Notes: a model not told the origin generated them from the letters alone. 64,000 nt of DNA from JBJXGE01 sp046154185 (GCA_046154185.1 JBJXGE010000003.1:28133-92132); one strand, 5' to 3'; positions 1-8,164 are shown, counted from the stretch's first letter. Numbers and translations are program-made.

Positions 1-1
1 G

Positions 2-250
2 TACCCGATCGCCATGGACCCGACCGGCGAGGTCGGCAAGATGTTCGGCGCGAAGACCACGCCGCACATGTTCATCGTGAAGAACGGCAAGAAACTCTAC
101 GACGGCGCCATCGACGACGCCAAGACCGAGCAAAAGGGCGTCAACTACGTCGCCAAGGCGCTCGACGAAATCTTGGCCGGCAAACCGGTCACGACCGCGT
201 CGACCACGCCCTACGGCTGACGCGTCAAATACCCGAAACCCAGCCCGTGA
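2..250 (+). CDS. Thioredoxin/peroxiredoxin-like protein, 3' end, candidate selenoprotein
   Basis: This is the C-terminal part of a thioredoxin-fold protein; the gene begins before the window. The visible part reads AMDPTGEVGKMFGAKTTPHM followed by FIVKNGKKLYDGAIDD, where TTPHM carries the cis-Pro loop of the fold, and then the A-L-D-E-x-L-A-G-K-P-V ending typical of the PRX-like1 thioredoxin family. Family members end in a conserved G-C-S-I/V-K-W/Y motif. Here the frame reads P-Y-G, then TGA at 218-220, then R-V-K-Y-P-K-P-S-P before a second TGA at 248-250. The first TGA therefore sits exactly where the conserved Cys is expected and the K-Y after it is preserved. A hairpin follows at SECIS distance and selB lies in this window, so I annotate readthrough with selenocysteine. 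Conventional termination at 220 is the alternative. The N-terminal CXXC region is not visible. Confidence 0.7.
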
Positions 251-260
251 GGCTTGGGTT
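237..260 (+). promoter_or_regulatory. Candidate bacterial SECIS hairpin
   Basis: The arms AACCCAGCC (237-245) and GGCTTGGGTT (251-260) pair with one bulged T and enclose the 5-nt loop CGTGA. The loop begins 25 nt after the TGA at 218-220, and its second base is G. Known bacterial SECIS elements have an apical loop roughly 16-37 nt after the UGA with a G in the first two loop positions, so the geometry fits. There is no T-run after it, and a separate stronger terminator-like hairpin lies at 318-351, which argues against this one being the terminator. Confidence 0.55.
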
Positions 261-317
261 CCATTCAGCGTAGGTACCGCAGATAGCCGAGGGTCTGAAA
301 GACCCGCAGGATTAAAG

Positions 318-351
318 CCCAGGGTTGGCCGGTCCGCCGGCCTACCCTGGG
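318..351 (+). terminator. Strong hairpin, probable terminator
   Basis: CCCAGGGTTGGCCGG (318-332) pairs with CCGGCCTACCCTGGG (337-351) around a TCCG loop, with one T-T mismatch. It lies between the converging thioredoxin-like gene and anti-sigma gene and could end transcription in either direction. There is no clear T-run. Confidence 0.6.
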
Positions 352-353
352 TT

Positions 354-477
354 CATCGCATGCCCGAAACCGTCATCCCGCCCGCATCGCATGCCCGAAA
401 CCGTCATCCCGTCCGCATCGCATCCGCGAAACCATCAACCCGCCCGCACCGCATGCCCGAAACTTCAACCCTGAGTC
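354..477. repeat. Four tandem copies of a 31-bp repeat
   Basis: Four adjoining 31-bp units begin at 354, 385, 416 and 447, each starting CATCGCAT or a close variant and containing CCCGAAACC or a variant. Units 1 and 2 differ at one base; units 3 and 4 are more diverged. The array has no spacers. It ends at the stop codon of the minus-strand anti-sigma gene, so the last unit touches that coding end. Confidence 0.85.
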
Positions 478-1600
478 ATCGCGACGCGAGCAGTGCGAGC
501 CGCGACGCATGCGGCAACCCCGCGCATCGCTCCAGCAATTGCCGCGCGAGGTCGCGGCCGCGAAGTTTTTCTAGGCGTGTCTTGCCGGCGCACAGCGCTT
601 CGATCTCGGCGAGTTGTGCATCGATCTGTGTGGTGAGCGCTGCGCGCAGGCGATCTATGTCTCGCACGAACGCAGTATCAAACTTCGCGCAGCGCGCCAG
701 CGCCCGATCGAGCAGTTGCAACGCATCCGCGTACCGCGTCCCGCTGGCGACAGTCGGCAACTGCATCAGCGTAGCGACGACGGCCTCGAAGTCCGCTCGC
801 GGGAGCGGCGCGTGTGCGCCGCTCGAACGCGCCGCCTCGCATCGCGCTCGCCACTCGGCAACCAGTGCGTCGAGCGCCGCGCCATTAACCATTTCGCTGG
901 CGACTGCGGTGGCGCAATCTGCGCGCGTGATGCGCATCGCGGGGAGCCGATAAGGAATTTCATCGACCGGGAGTTTGTCGAGCACCCAGGTCGGGGGCTC
1001 GGACTCGATCGTGCCGCGCAGCAACACGAACTCGCGCAGCTTCACTTGTTGCTCGGCGCTCTGCGTGACCTGCTCCATGCCGGTGCAGCGCGGGCACCAG
1101 GGGTTCGTGTATTCCTCGAGCACAGGTCGGCCCGTGTAGAGCGCGAGCGCTTCGGCTTCCGCTTTCGAAGACAACCATCGATCTTCGGCGTACGCGGTCG
1201 GAAACGCCGGTAACTCAATTGAGAGTGGCGCGAGTGCGAGTCGCTCATGTTCCGCGAGTCGCTTCGAAGAGAGCAGACTCCACGAACCATAGGCCGCAAG
1301 CGTGAGGCCGACGACCCACAGCGCGGCGCGCATCGCAGCGACGCGTCGCGTTCCGACGTGGGCCGGCACGGCGGTCGCGTTGGGACCAAACAACTTTGCG
1401 AGCAGTTTGGCGCAATCGGCCGGCGCAAGCTCGGGCGTCTCGCGGAGACCCGGCAAGCGCGAAATTTCCTGCACGCGCGCGAGCAACCGCGCGCAGTTTG
1501 GGCAGATGGCCAGATGCTGCTCGAACTCAACGACGTCGCGCGCCGCGAGTCGACCCGCGACGTATTCGGCGATCCCGAGCTCAGCATGCTTGCAATTCAA
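476..1600 (-). CDS. Zinc-finger anti-sigma factor with exported thioredoxin-like domain
   Basis: A 374-residue protein, read from TTG at 1600. That start overlaps the stop of the upstream sigma-factor gene (TTGA) and has GGAGG about 8 nt upstream, a normal coupled sigma/anti-sigma arrangement. Domains in order: an N-terminal zf-HC2 type anti-sigma domain with C-K-H and H-L-A-I-C-P-N-C ligands (about 1-40); one membrane segment near residues 95-115 (A-A-L-W-V-V-G-L-T-L-A-A-Y-G); then an extracytoplasmic region with a thioredoxin-like motif N-P-W-C-P-R-C; and a helical C-terminal part. The likely role is to hold the ECF sigma factor at the membrane and release it on an envelope signal. A redox signal through the CPRC pair is my inference. 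Confidence 0.8.
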   Translation of the reverse strand: MNCKHAELGIAEYVAGRLAARDVVEFEQHLAICPNCARLLARVQEISRLPGLRETPELAPADCAKLLAKLFGPNATAVPAHVGTRRVAAMRAALWVVGLTLAAYGSWSLLSSKRLAEHERLALAPLSIELPAFPTAYAEDRWLSSKAEAEALALYTGRPVLEEYTNPWCPRCTGMEQVTQSAEQQVKLREFVLLRGTIESEPPTWVLDKLPVDEIPYRLPAMRITRADCATAVASEMVNGAALDALVAEWRARCEAARSSGAHAPLPRADFEAVVATLMQLPTVASGTRYADALQLLDRALARCAKFDTAFVRDIDRLRAALTTQIDAQLAEIEALCAGKTRLEKLRGRDLARQLLERCAGLPHASRLALLASR

Positions 1601-2472
1601 CTGCGTCCCTCCGGCCGGCGCAGGTCGCCAGTAACTTTCATGAGCGCCAGGCGCAAACGAGATTCTACGGTCTTCACCGACTCCGTGGTGATGTCCGCGA
1701 TTTCGCGACAGCTCAATTCCTCGATGCGATGCAACACAAACACGATGCGCTGCGCCGACGGCAACTTGTCGATCGCCCTCCACACGCGCTGGCGATCTTC
1801 CGCGCGATCGATCGCTGGCGCGTCTTCGGGCGCCGTAACGCAGCGGTGGTCTGAACTCACTCGCAGCCAACGCTCGAGAAGCCGCCGCGCTCGACCCGCG
1901 CGCGTGCCGAATTCACGCCACTGATTGAGCGCCACCTGGTAAACGTAAGTTCGACCGTTGCCAGTGCCCTGGTAGTTGCGCCGGTACTTCCAAAGTTTCA
2001 AAAACGTGCTCTGCAACAAGTCGTCCGCGGTGGCACGACAACCGCAAAGCCGCACGAAGAACCGCAGCAACGCCGCGTGGTGCTGCGCAAAAAGTTCTTC
2101 CATGGCGCTCTCGTCCGCGCGCGCCACCCGCAGGAGCAGTGAGCGAAACCCATCGTCCGGACCATCCGTCGCTGGCGTTGCGCTTGCGCTGATGGAACTT
2201 CGCGAACCGGGTCGCTCCTCAAATATCTTTGCGGAATCTGGTTGTTGTTGCAAAGGGGGCCGGCGGCGCGGCGTTGCGATCAGACAATCGTGGTCGATTC
2301 GAGTCGAGCCGAGTCGAGTCGAGTCGATACAGTCGTCGATCGCGGCGCTGTCGTCGTTCGAAGAGTTGCGAGGGATCGGAATCCTAACGCGAGACCGCGA
2401 CCAGTGCGACGGCACGCACATTTTTTTGAGGGAGTCCGGGCGGTCGCGTGTCTCAACTATCACGGAGCGCAT
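1597..2472 (-). CDS. ECF RNA polymerase sigma factor
   Basis: Sigma-70 family, ECF type. The recognisable part starts near F-R-S-L-L-L-R-V-A-R-A-D-E-S-A-M-E-E-L-F (region 2.1), continues through A-D-D-L-L-Q-S-T-F-L-K-L-W (region 2) and ends with region 4, containing L-P-S-A-Q-R-I-V-F-V-L and the helix-turn-helix L-S-C-R-E-I-A-D-I-T. It directs transcription under the control of the anti-sigma factor encoded immediately downstream with a 4-nt overlap. The coordinates give the longest open frame. The first 90-100 codons look non-coding (low complexity, pentamer repeats) and the true start is probably between about 2150 and 2260; I could not fix it. Confidence 0.85.
   Translation of the reverse strand: MRSVIVETRDRPDSLKKMCVPSHWSRSRVRIPIPRNSSNDDSAAIDDCIDSTRLGSTRIDHDCLIATPRRRPPLQQQPDSAKIFEERPGSRSSISASATPATDGPDDGFRSLLLRVARADESAMEELFAQHHAALLRFFVRLCGCRATADDLLQSTFLKLWKYRRNYQGTGNGRTYVYQVALNQWREFGTRAGRARRLLERWLRVSSDHRCVTAPEDAPAIDRAEDRQRVWRAIDKLPSAQRIVFVLHRIEELSCREIADITTESVKTVESRLRLALMKVTGDLRRPEGRS
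2296..2330. repeat. Short tandem repeat of GAGTC pentamers
   Basis: Seven adjoining pentamers (GATTC, GAGTC, GAGCC, three GAGTC, GATAC). It lies in the poorly conserved 5' part of the sigma-factor frame, or in its leader if translation starts further in. Confidence 0.8.
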
Positions 2473-2534
2473 CCGTAATTCTCCCCAACGGGACTCTGAA
2501 TCCCTCTAGGGTCCACAATACGGAAAGGACGTGA

Positions 2535-2738
2535 ATGCGTAAGTTTCTGGCGATCGCGCTCGTTGCTGTCGCGCTGCTCGTGCCCTGGTTCGCCGGGGTC
2601 GGCGCCGCGGGTGAGACGAAGAGCACGCGCTGTAATCAGCACGGCTGTCCGCTCGCTCAATCAGCATCGACGGATGGCTACCAAGCCATCGCGCAACTTC
2701 AGATCGGCACCGTCTCGGTCGCTGAGCTGGAAAAGTAG
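2535..2738 (+). CDS. Small exported protein, unknown function
   Basis: A 67-residue protein with a clear signal peptide: M-R-K, then A-I-A-L-V-A-V-A-L-L-V-P and a G-V-G-A-A-G cleavage region. The mature part is only about 45 residues and contains a C-N-Q-H-G-C pair of cysteines. The start is supported by GGAAAGGACG upstream. It is transcribed divergently from the sigma-factor gene, so the two may share a control region at about 2473-2534. I do not recognise the family. Confidence 0.6.
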   Translation: MRKFLAIALVAVALLVPWFAGVGAAGETKSTRCNQHGCPLAQSASTDGYQAIAQLQIGTVSVAELEK

Positions 2739-2876
2739 TGGCCACGGGGGCTGTGCACTGCTCGATGGGTCGGGTGTAGGCTCGTCTGGCTGGGCTGGCC
2801 CCTTTTCAATTTTCACGTTCGACCGCAATGTCGTCGGGCACCGCGCCCCGCTGCGAGAGTAAGAAGGAATCGCTTC

Positions 2877-3761
2877 ATGCAAAGTTCTCAGAAATCGAAG
2901 GGTCGGCCGCCGCGGCGGGCGAGACGTCTGCTGCGGGCACTCGGCGTCGCGCTGGTCGTGACGTTGTCGATGCTCGCGAGCGACGCGCTCGCGACGCGCG
3001 CGCCGACGGACAATTCGCCTGCGTTCAAAGAGGCGTGGGATCTCTATCAAGCGGGCAAGCCGGCGCTCGCGAAGTTCGAGCAAATCGTCGCCGACGAGAA
3101 GGCGCCGAAAAAGGAGCGTTTCAACTCCGCATATGTGCTCGCCGTACTCGAACTCGCGCGCGAAAACGCCGACGCCGCGCTGAAGCATCTCGATCGCGCC
3201 GACGATCTCGTGGCGAGTCGACCCCAGGTCGCGACGCGACGAGGTGAGGCATTGATCTTGAAGAAAGACCTCAAGGGCGCGGCAAAAGTTTTGAAGGCGG
3301 CGGCCGCCGGCGTCAAGAGTGCGAAGAGCGCGGAGCTCAGCTTCACGCACGGCCTTGCGCTCACCCGACTCGAGATCGCGGCTGGCGAGAACGACGCTGC
3401 TCGCCAGCGACTCGAGGCGCTCGCCCGCCAGCGACTCGAGCGCTGGGAGAGCTACTTCCAGATCGCGCTCCTGTACGAAAAACTCGACGATCCGAAGCCG
3501 GCGATCAGCAACTACGCCGAAGTCCTGAAGCGCGACCCAGGAAAAGATCCCTTCGCGGGCATCTACGCCTACCAGCGGCACGCCGCGCTCAGTGTGGCAT
3601 CCGACCCGGGCTCTTATGGCAAGAAACAGTTATTGACGGAGGCCAAGAAGAACTACGAGATCTTTTTGAAGCGCGCCGAAGCGAATGGGGTCGCCAGCAA
3701 CTTGGTGGCGGTGACGACCAATGCAGTCGAGGGCATCAAGATGTTTCTCGGTGGTGGTTAG
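2877..3761 (+). CDS. Exported tetratricopeptide-repeat protein
   Basis: A 294-residue protein with an Arg-rich N-terminus and a signal-like hydrophobic segment (about residues 20-38), followed by helical repeats of TPR type. Examples are E-A-W-D-L-Y-Q-A-G-K-P-A-L-A-K-F-E and later S-Y-F-Q-I-A-L-L-Y-E-K-L-D-D-P. TPRs act as protein-protein scaffolds, here probably in the periplasm. An AAGAAGGAA ribosome-binding site lies upstream. A GC-rich hairpin follows the stop. The partner is unknown. Confidence 0.75.
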   Translation: MQSSQKSKGRPPRRARRLLRALGVALVVTLSMLASDALATRAPTDNSPAFKEAWDLYQAGKPALAKFEQIVADEKAPKKERFNSAYVLAVLELARENADAALKHLDRADDLVASRPQVATRRGEALILKKDLKGAAKVLKAAAAGVKSAKSAELSFTHGLALTRLEIAAGENDAARQRLEALARQRLERWESYFQIALLYEKLDDPKPAISNYAEVLKRDPGKDPFAGIYAYQRHAALSVASDPGSYGKKQLLTEAKKNYEIFLKRAEANGVASNLVAVTTNAVEGIKMFLGGG

Positions 3762-3792
3762 CCGGCGCGAATTTCGCCAGGGCGCGCTCGAC

Positions 3793-3816
3793 GCGGCGGT
3801 GGACTTCCACCGCCGC
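3793..3816 (+). terminator. Hairpin after the TPR gene
   Basis: GCGGCGGTGGA (3793-3803) and TCCACCGCCGC (3806-3816) form a perfect stem 32 bp after the TPR stop codon. There is no T-run. Confidence 0.5.
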
Positions 3817-3926
3817 CGGGCACGCCATTTGACGCTCGCTCGATTCCCCAGGTATCATCCATCGAGAGGTAGCGAGTGTTCGGTGCGGTGAACCGCCGAG
3901 CCGCTTGCTAGAGGGGGGATTGCCAG

Positions 3927-4169
3927 GTGCCAACCAAAATTCGGCCAACCTTCTGGTATGACGTCACGCGGGAAATGCGACAGCTCGTCCTGAAGGGCAA
4001 GCTGACCGCGGCGTTTCCCACGCGGGCGAGTGGTTTCGAACGGGCGCTGCTCGAAGGCGGGCGCATTGTTTACTCGCCAGACGAAGACGACTACTACCAA
4101 GAAATCGAAATGGATCAGCTCTTCCAGGATCCGCAGACCGGAAGGACTTGCGGCGTTCGGAAAATCTGA
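3927..4169 (+). CDS. Small cytoplasmic protein, unknown function
   Basis: An 80-residue acidic protein from a GTG start with GAGGGGGGA upstream. It has no signal peptide and no recognised motif apart from the acidic run Y-S-P-D-E-D-D-Y-Y-Q-E-I-E. It stands alone between the TPR gene and rpoN in the same direction. The composition looks coding (well-spread residues, strong ribosome-binding site), but I cannot assign a family. Confidence 0.55.
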   Translation: MPTKIRPTFWYDVTREMRQLVLKGKLTAAFPTRASGFERALLEGGRIVYSPDEDDYYQEIEMDQLFQDPQTGRTCGVRKI

Positions 4170-4372
4170 GCTGTTCGACTTCGTAAATATACGAAACGGC
4201 TCGGCGCGCAACCCGCGCTAAAGTCGGGCTGAGAAAAAGAGAGGGCGACGCGCGGCGGCGGCCAAGCGCGCCTCACACCACACCACGTCTCTCGATTCCA
4301 CCGCCAGTAGCGCGCGTCGTTGCGCGACCGCAAGGTCGTTGCGACTCGGCGTGCGCACCGAGAGGGGAACCC

Positions 4373-5767
4373 GTGAGACTGCATCTGTCCGCGCGCATGG
4401 AGCAGCAACAAGTGCTCGCTCCGCAGATGATCCTGTCGATGGACATCTTGCTGCTCAATTCGCTCGATCTTGAGAATCGAATTGAGAAAGAGTTCATGGA
4501 GAATCCGGCGCTGGAACTCGCCGAGAACGAAGAGAGTAGCGAGCCGCGCGACGAAACGAGCGAACGTGACAAAGAGATCGCCGAGATTATGGATGTGCTC
4601 GGCGAGTACGAGCGCCGCTTCGGCGGCAACGATGTCCCGATGCGGCGCGGTTCAGACGGGGGCGGCGACGAGTCGAAGCAAGAGGCGCTCCTCAACCATG
4701 CGGATCGGCCGCCGACCTTGGTCGAACACTTGCGCGCGCAACTGCCATTCGCCGGTCTCGATCCGCGATTGCAGTATTTGACGCAAGAGCTCGCAGGGAA
4801 TATCGACCACCGCGGCTATTTCATCGGCGAGCTCGAGGAGTTCGCGTCGGCATTGTGCGTGCCGCTCGAGCGCGCCGAGGCCGCGCTCAAATGCGTGCAT
4901 GGTCTCGATCCGCGCGGCGTCGGCGCACGCGACCTACGAGAATGTCTACTGCTGCAACTCGGCGACGCGCCATCCGTGGAGCGCTCGATCGTCGCGGATC
5001 ACCTCGACGACTTGCTCGAAAATAGACTGCCGCGCATCGCCGAGCAATTACGAATCAGCATCGACGATGTGCAGGAGGCGCGCGAATTCATCGCGAAACT
5101 CGATCCGTGTCCGGGCGCGGGCTTCGATAGCAGCCGCGACGGCGTTGCGATTCCGGAGATGTTCGTCGACGAGATCGACGGCGTGTTCAAGGTGCGCATG
5201 GAGGAGACGCTCCTGCCGAACCTGCGGATCTCGCCGGCTTGCACGACGATGTTGCGCCAGGACGGTCACAATCCGCAGGTGCGCGAGTTCATCCGCCGCA
5301 AGCTAGAAGCTGCGCGCTGGCTGATTCACGCGATCGAACAGCGCCGTCGCACGCTTCTCGATATTGCGCAGGCGATCGTGGATGTGCAGAACAGCTTTTT
5401 CGTGCACGGTCCCGGCCACTTGAGCGCGTTGACGATGCAGGCGATCGCCGACCAGGTCGGGGTTCATATCTCGACGGTCAGCCGCGCGACGAACGGCAAG
5501 TACATCGAAACGCCCTACGGCGTGTTCGAGCTGCGTCGCTTCTTCACCGGCGGCGTCGAACGCGAAGGCGGCGGCATCGAGAGCCGCGACAACGTGTGCC
5601 AACTCATCGAGGAGATTGTGCGCGGCGAAGATGCCCACCACCCGCTCAGCGACTCGCAACTCGCCGCGGCGCTCAAAGGCCGCGGCATCGAGATCGCGCG
5701 CCGCACCGTCACGAAGTACCGCGAACGCGCTGGGATCCCGGCGTTGAAGTTAAGAAAAAAATACTAG
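4373..5767 (+). CDS. rpoN: RNA polymerase sigma-54 factor
   Basis: A 464-residue protein of normal RpoN length. The N-terminal activator-interacting region I is visible as Q-Q-Q-V-L-A-P-Q-M-I-L-S-M and E-N-P-A-L-E-L. It is followed by the acidic region II, the core-binding domain (P-P-T-L-V-E-H-L-R-A-Q-L), the helix-turn-helix segment (A-D-Q-V-G-V-H-I-S-T-V-S-R-A) and the C-terminal RpoN box A-R-R-T-V-T-K-Y-R-E that reads the -24 promoter element. The start is GTG at 4373, with GAGAGGGGA upstream. It supports transcription from -12/-24 promoters together with AAA+ activators, none of which is encoded here. The next gene is on the opposite strand. Confidence 0.97.
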   Translation: MRLHLSARMEQQQVLAPQMILSMDILLLNSLDLENRIEKEFMENPALELAENEESSEPRDETSERDKEIAEIMDVLGEYERRFGGNDVPMRRGSDGGGDESKQEALLNHADRPPTLVEHLRAQLPFAGLDPRLQYLTQELAGNIDHRGYFIGELEEFASALCVPLERAEAALKCVHGLDPRGVGARDLRECLLLQLGDAPSVERSIVADHLDDLLENRLPRIAEQLRISIDDVQEAREFIAKLDPCPGAGFDSSRDGVAIPEMFVDEIDGVFKVRMEETLLPNLRISPACTTMLRQDGHNPQVREFIRRKLEAARWLIHAIEQRRRTLLDIAQAIVDVQNSFFVHGPGHLSALTMQAIADQVGVHISTVSRATNGKYIETPYGVFELRRFFTGGVEREGGGIESRDNVCQLIEEIVRGEDAHHPLSDSQLAAALKGRGIEIARRTVTKYRERAGIPALKLRKKY

Positions 5768-6077
5768 GTCGGAGGAGGATATCTCTCGGCCTATCAGCGC
5801 GCGCGCAATGGCGGGACAATCTCCGTACTCGGACTCGTACGCGCGCGTTCGAATCTCAACACCGCTCGGGCGCTGCGAGAAAACTTCGCAAGCGCCCAGG
5901 CCGCAACTGGCGCGAGCAGCTCACGTGCACGCGCCGCTATCCACGCAATCGAAGCTATCGCGTGTCTTCGGTTCGGCGCCGCAGTCGGGATTCGGGCCGA
6001 ACGGCGTCGTCCGGGGCAATACCTGAGACGACGAATTCGCCACTCGGCGCAAGAATGAGTCGTGCGACCAATCGCGG
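5768..6077. other. Intergenic region, nothing recognised
   Basis: This 310-bp stretch lies between the convergent rpoN and DUF2784 genes. Open frames here are short, Arg-rich and carry no ribosome-binding site, so I read them as non-coding. No clear hairpin was found. Confidence 0.5.
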
Positions 6078-6491
6078 TCACTCCGTTCGCGTTCGTCCCT
6101 TGCGCCCGGGTCGACGCGGCGCGCCAAACACAAACGTCGCGACCACGAGCGCCCCGAATACCGAGTAGCCGAGTGTGAAGACCCACGGCTCGGCGCGAAA
6201 GAACATCGCACTCTCCATCCAGTGCGCGACAAAGTCCCCTTGATAACTTGCGCCTCCCGCCTTGATTCGGAGCTCGTGTTCCCATGTTGTCAGCGGACAC
6301 GTGATGCCGGCCCAGGATTCGCCGACCACGATGGCAATTGCCGTTAAGTGCGCCGCACGGAACCAAAAATTCCGCACCCATTGCCAGCGACAAAGCAGGC
6401 CGACGACGATCAACATCAATCCGACAACCACGAACGCGACGTAACTGAAATGGACGAGCAGCACGAGATCCGCGAGTATGCGATAGAGCAT
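6078..6491 (-). CDS. DUF2784 family membrane protein
   Basis: A 137-residue integral membrane protein starting at ATG 6491 (M-L-Y-R-I-L-A-D-L-V-L-L-V-H-F-S-Y-V). It shows the DUF2784 pattern: the first helix with L-V-H-F-x-Y-V-A-F-V-V-V-G, then W-x-R-N-F-W-F-R-A-A-H-L-T-A-I, then C-P-L-T-T-W-E-H-E-L-R, and a final helix. Four membrane segments are likely. The function of the family is unknown. A longer frame exists upstream but begins with an Arg/Ser-rich stretch unlike the family, so I chose the internal ATG. Confidence 0.85.
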   Translation of the reverse strand: MLYRILADLVLLVHFSYVAFVVVGLMLIVVGLLCRWQWVRNFWFRAAHLTAIAIVVGESWAGITCPLTTWEHELRIKAGGASYQGDFVAHWMESAMFFRAEPWVFTLGYSVFGALVVATFVFGAPRRPGRKGRTRTE

Positions 6492-7072
6492 CTCAGCATC
6501 TTTCTGCTTTGAGGCCGGCGCGCTCGAGCGGGCTGACACTACCACGAAACTGCGCGAGCGCGAGCCACCAGCGTCACGTCCTCGCAAAGCGAACCCCGGC
6601 CGACACCGAATCTTGACGGTCCTGTTTTGCGAAGTAGAAGAAGCTCGTCGCTTTCGATCGGAATTCTCCTCGGCAGCGGCGGCACGGCCTCCGGCCGGCT
6701 CGCCGATTCCGCAGGCAGGTAGCTAGGAATGTCGCTAGGAATGTAGCTCTCGGGCGGCCCCAGCCGACCGACAGCCGCCAAACACTGATCGCTCAAACTC
6801 AGTACCTGTAGTGCCAGCGAAGCACGATGGGCTCCACTTCCTTTGCAAAACTGAACGCGGCCACCGCCATGCACAAATTTCGTCCGGGGCTTGGCACGCC
6901 CGGGAACGGCGTCGAGTGCGACGGCGAGTGACGAGCGCGAGATCGGTGCGAGGTGCGGCGAAAGGATGTGCGTTGCGCGGGTCGAGCGCGCTCTCAGCTC
7001 GGCGCGCATTTCGCCAACGGAAAACGGGCTTGCGCCCGTTCCCGAATGGAAACTCTGGAAAGGACACAGCTC
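6492..7072. other. Intergenic region with leader hairpin
   Basis: This 581-bp region lies between divergent genes (DUF2784 on the minus strand, a dockerin-module gene on the plus strand) and should hold both promoters. No confident -35/-10 was found. At 7023-7040 the arms AACGGGC and GCCCGTT enclose TTGC, a compact hairpin 32 bp before the ATG of the next gene. It could be a leader-stabilising or attenuator element. Confidence 0.45.
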
Positions 7073-8056
7073 ATGCGCAGAATCGCGTTACTCCTGCTTT
7101 CTATTGCCGGCCTGATGACCGTTGGACTGTTCACGCGTGAGGCCGCTGCTCAGCTCGCGTACCCGAGTGGCGTCGAGGACTTCGAGTCACTCGTCGTCGG
7201 TGACAGTGTCGTCTCCATCGGTTGGATCGTCGTGAGCACGAGCCCGATGCCGAGCGACTTCGCTGTGATCGGCGCAACTCCTGGTTTCGCTTCCGCCACA
7301 GCAGTGCGCGTCGTCGACGTCGATTCCGGCGATGTGCAGAATCGTTTCTACAGTCCCGGCCTCCAGGCGCCCGTCGAATCAAATTACTCGTGGAGTTGGT
7401 ATGTGAACTTTGAAACGCCGCCGCCGGGTGGTACTGCGGTCAAACCGCGGCTGACGATCCAGCACTTTGGAGTTGGATTCGTGAATTCCTGGGGGGTCGA
7501 GTTCGCGGACGATGGCATGCGGTTGGTCGTCACCGGCAACGGCGGCCCGGCGGGTAGCGTGTTGCTGAACGGGCCGCCGGTCCTCGGGACCTGGCATCTG
7601 GTTGAGTTGTCGGTGGACTTCGATGCGGACACCGTGACCGCCGCGATCGATGGCGGCGTGCCCGCTTCGCTACCGATTGCGCTCACAGGTGATCCGACGC
7701 TCTTCCGCTTCTGTTATCGCGGTGAAGGCGTCGGCAACGTTGCGACTTTTCTCGTCGACCGGGTTTCGGTGGTCATCGATGAGGCGCCGAATTTCGTGCG
7801 CGGCGACTGCAACAACGATGGCGGGAACGACATCGCGGATGCGGTGTTCGGTCTGAGCTTTCTGTTCAGCGCCGGTGCGGCCCCGGACTGCTCCGACGCG
7901 TGTGACGGAAACGATGACGGCTCGCTCGACGTCGGGGACATGATTTCGATTCTTAGCGCGCTCTTCGGTGGCGGCCCACCGCTTCCCGCACCGAACTCAT
8001 GTGGCCCGGATCTAACTTCCGATTCTCTGACTTGCGATGCATTCAGTGGCTGTTAG
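7073..8056 (+). CDS. Exported LamG-like protein with C-terminal dockerin module
   Basis: A 327-residue protein from ATG 7073 (AAAGGA upstream). It has a signal peptide M-R-R-I-A-L-L-L-L-S-I-A-G-L to A-A-A-Q; a beta-rich concanavalin/LamG-like domain over about 25-240 (ending F-L-V-D-R-V-S-V-V-I-D); and then the dockerin-like pair F-V-R-G-D-C-N-N-D-G-G-N-D-I-A-D-A and D-G-N-D-D-G-S-L-D-V-G-D, ending in the Cys tail C-G-P-D-L-T-x-D-S-L-T-C-D-A-F-S-G-C. It is probably exported and Ca-binding; the lectin-like domain may bind sugar. An in-frame start exists further upstream, but the signal peptide sets this one. Confidence 0.85.
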   Translation: MRRIALLLLSIAGLMTVGLFTREAAAQLAYPSGVEDFESLVVGDSVVSIGWIVVSTSPMPSDFAVIGATPGFASATAVRVVDVDSGDVQNRFYSPGLQAPVESNYSWSWYVNFETPPPGGTAVKPRLTIQHFGVGFVNSWGVEFADDGMRLVVTGNGGPAGSVLLNGPPVLGTWHLVELSVDFDADTVTAAIDGGVPASLPIALTGDPTLFRFCYRGEGVGNVATFLVDRVSVVIDEAPNFVRGDCNNDGGNDIADAVFGLSFLFSAGAAPDCSDACDGNDDGSLDVGDMISILSALFGGGPPLPAPNSCGPDLTSDSLTCDAFSGC

Positions 8057-8080
8057 CCCGTAGGACTCGCTCGGCAACTC

Positions 8081-8118
8081 GAAACCGGGGTGGGCCCACG
8101 AACTGCCCGCCCCGGTTC
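8081..8118 (+). terminator. Hairpin after the LamG/dockerin gene
   Basis: Arms at 8081-8095 and 8105-8118 (AACCGGGG-type / CCCCGGTT-type) pair with one bulge, 24 bp after the stop codon. Confidence 0.5.
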
Positions 8119-8164
8119 GCATGCCAGGGACCTGTGGACGTCCGTGTGAGGGAGTCGGGAGCAA

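Noticed and set aside
237..260. Simple rho-independent terminator instead of a SECIS
   Set aside because: There is no T-run, and a much stronger hairpin follows at 318-351. The position relative to the TGA fits a SECIS better, though this is not proven.
354..477. Possible CRISPR array
   Set aside because: The four 31-bp units adjoin each other with no spacers, and there are no cas genes.
4149..4232. Second Sec candidate: TGA at the end of the 80-residue protein
   Set aside because: The readthrough (A-V-R-L-R-K-Y-T-K) matches nothing expected, no conserved Cys is known at that position, and no suitable hairpin follows.
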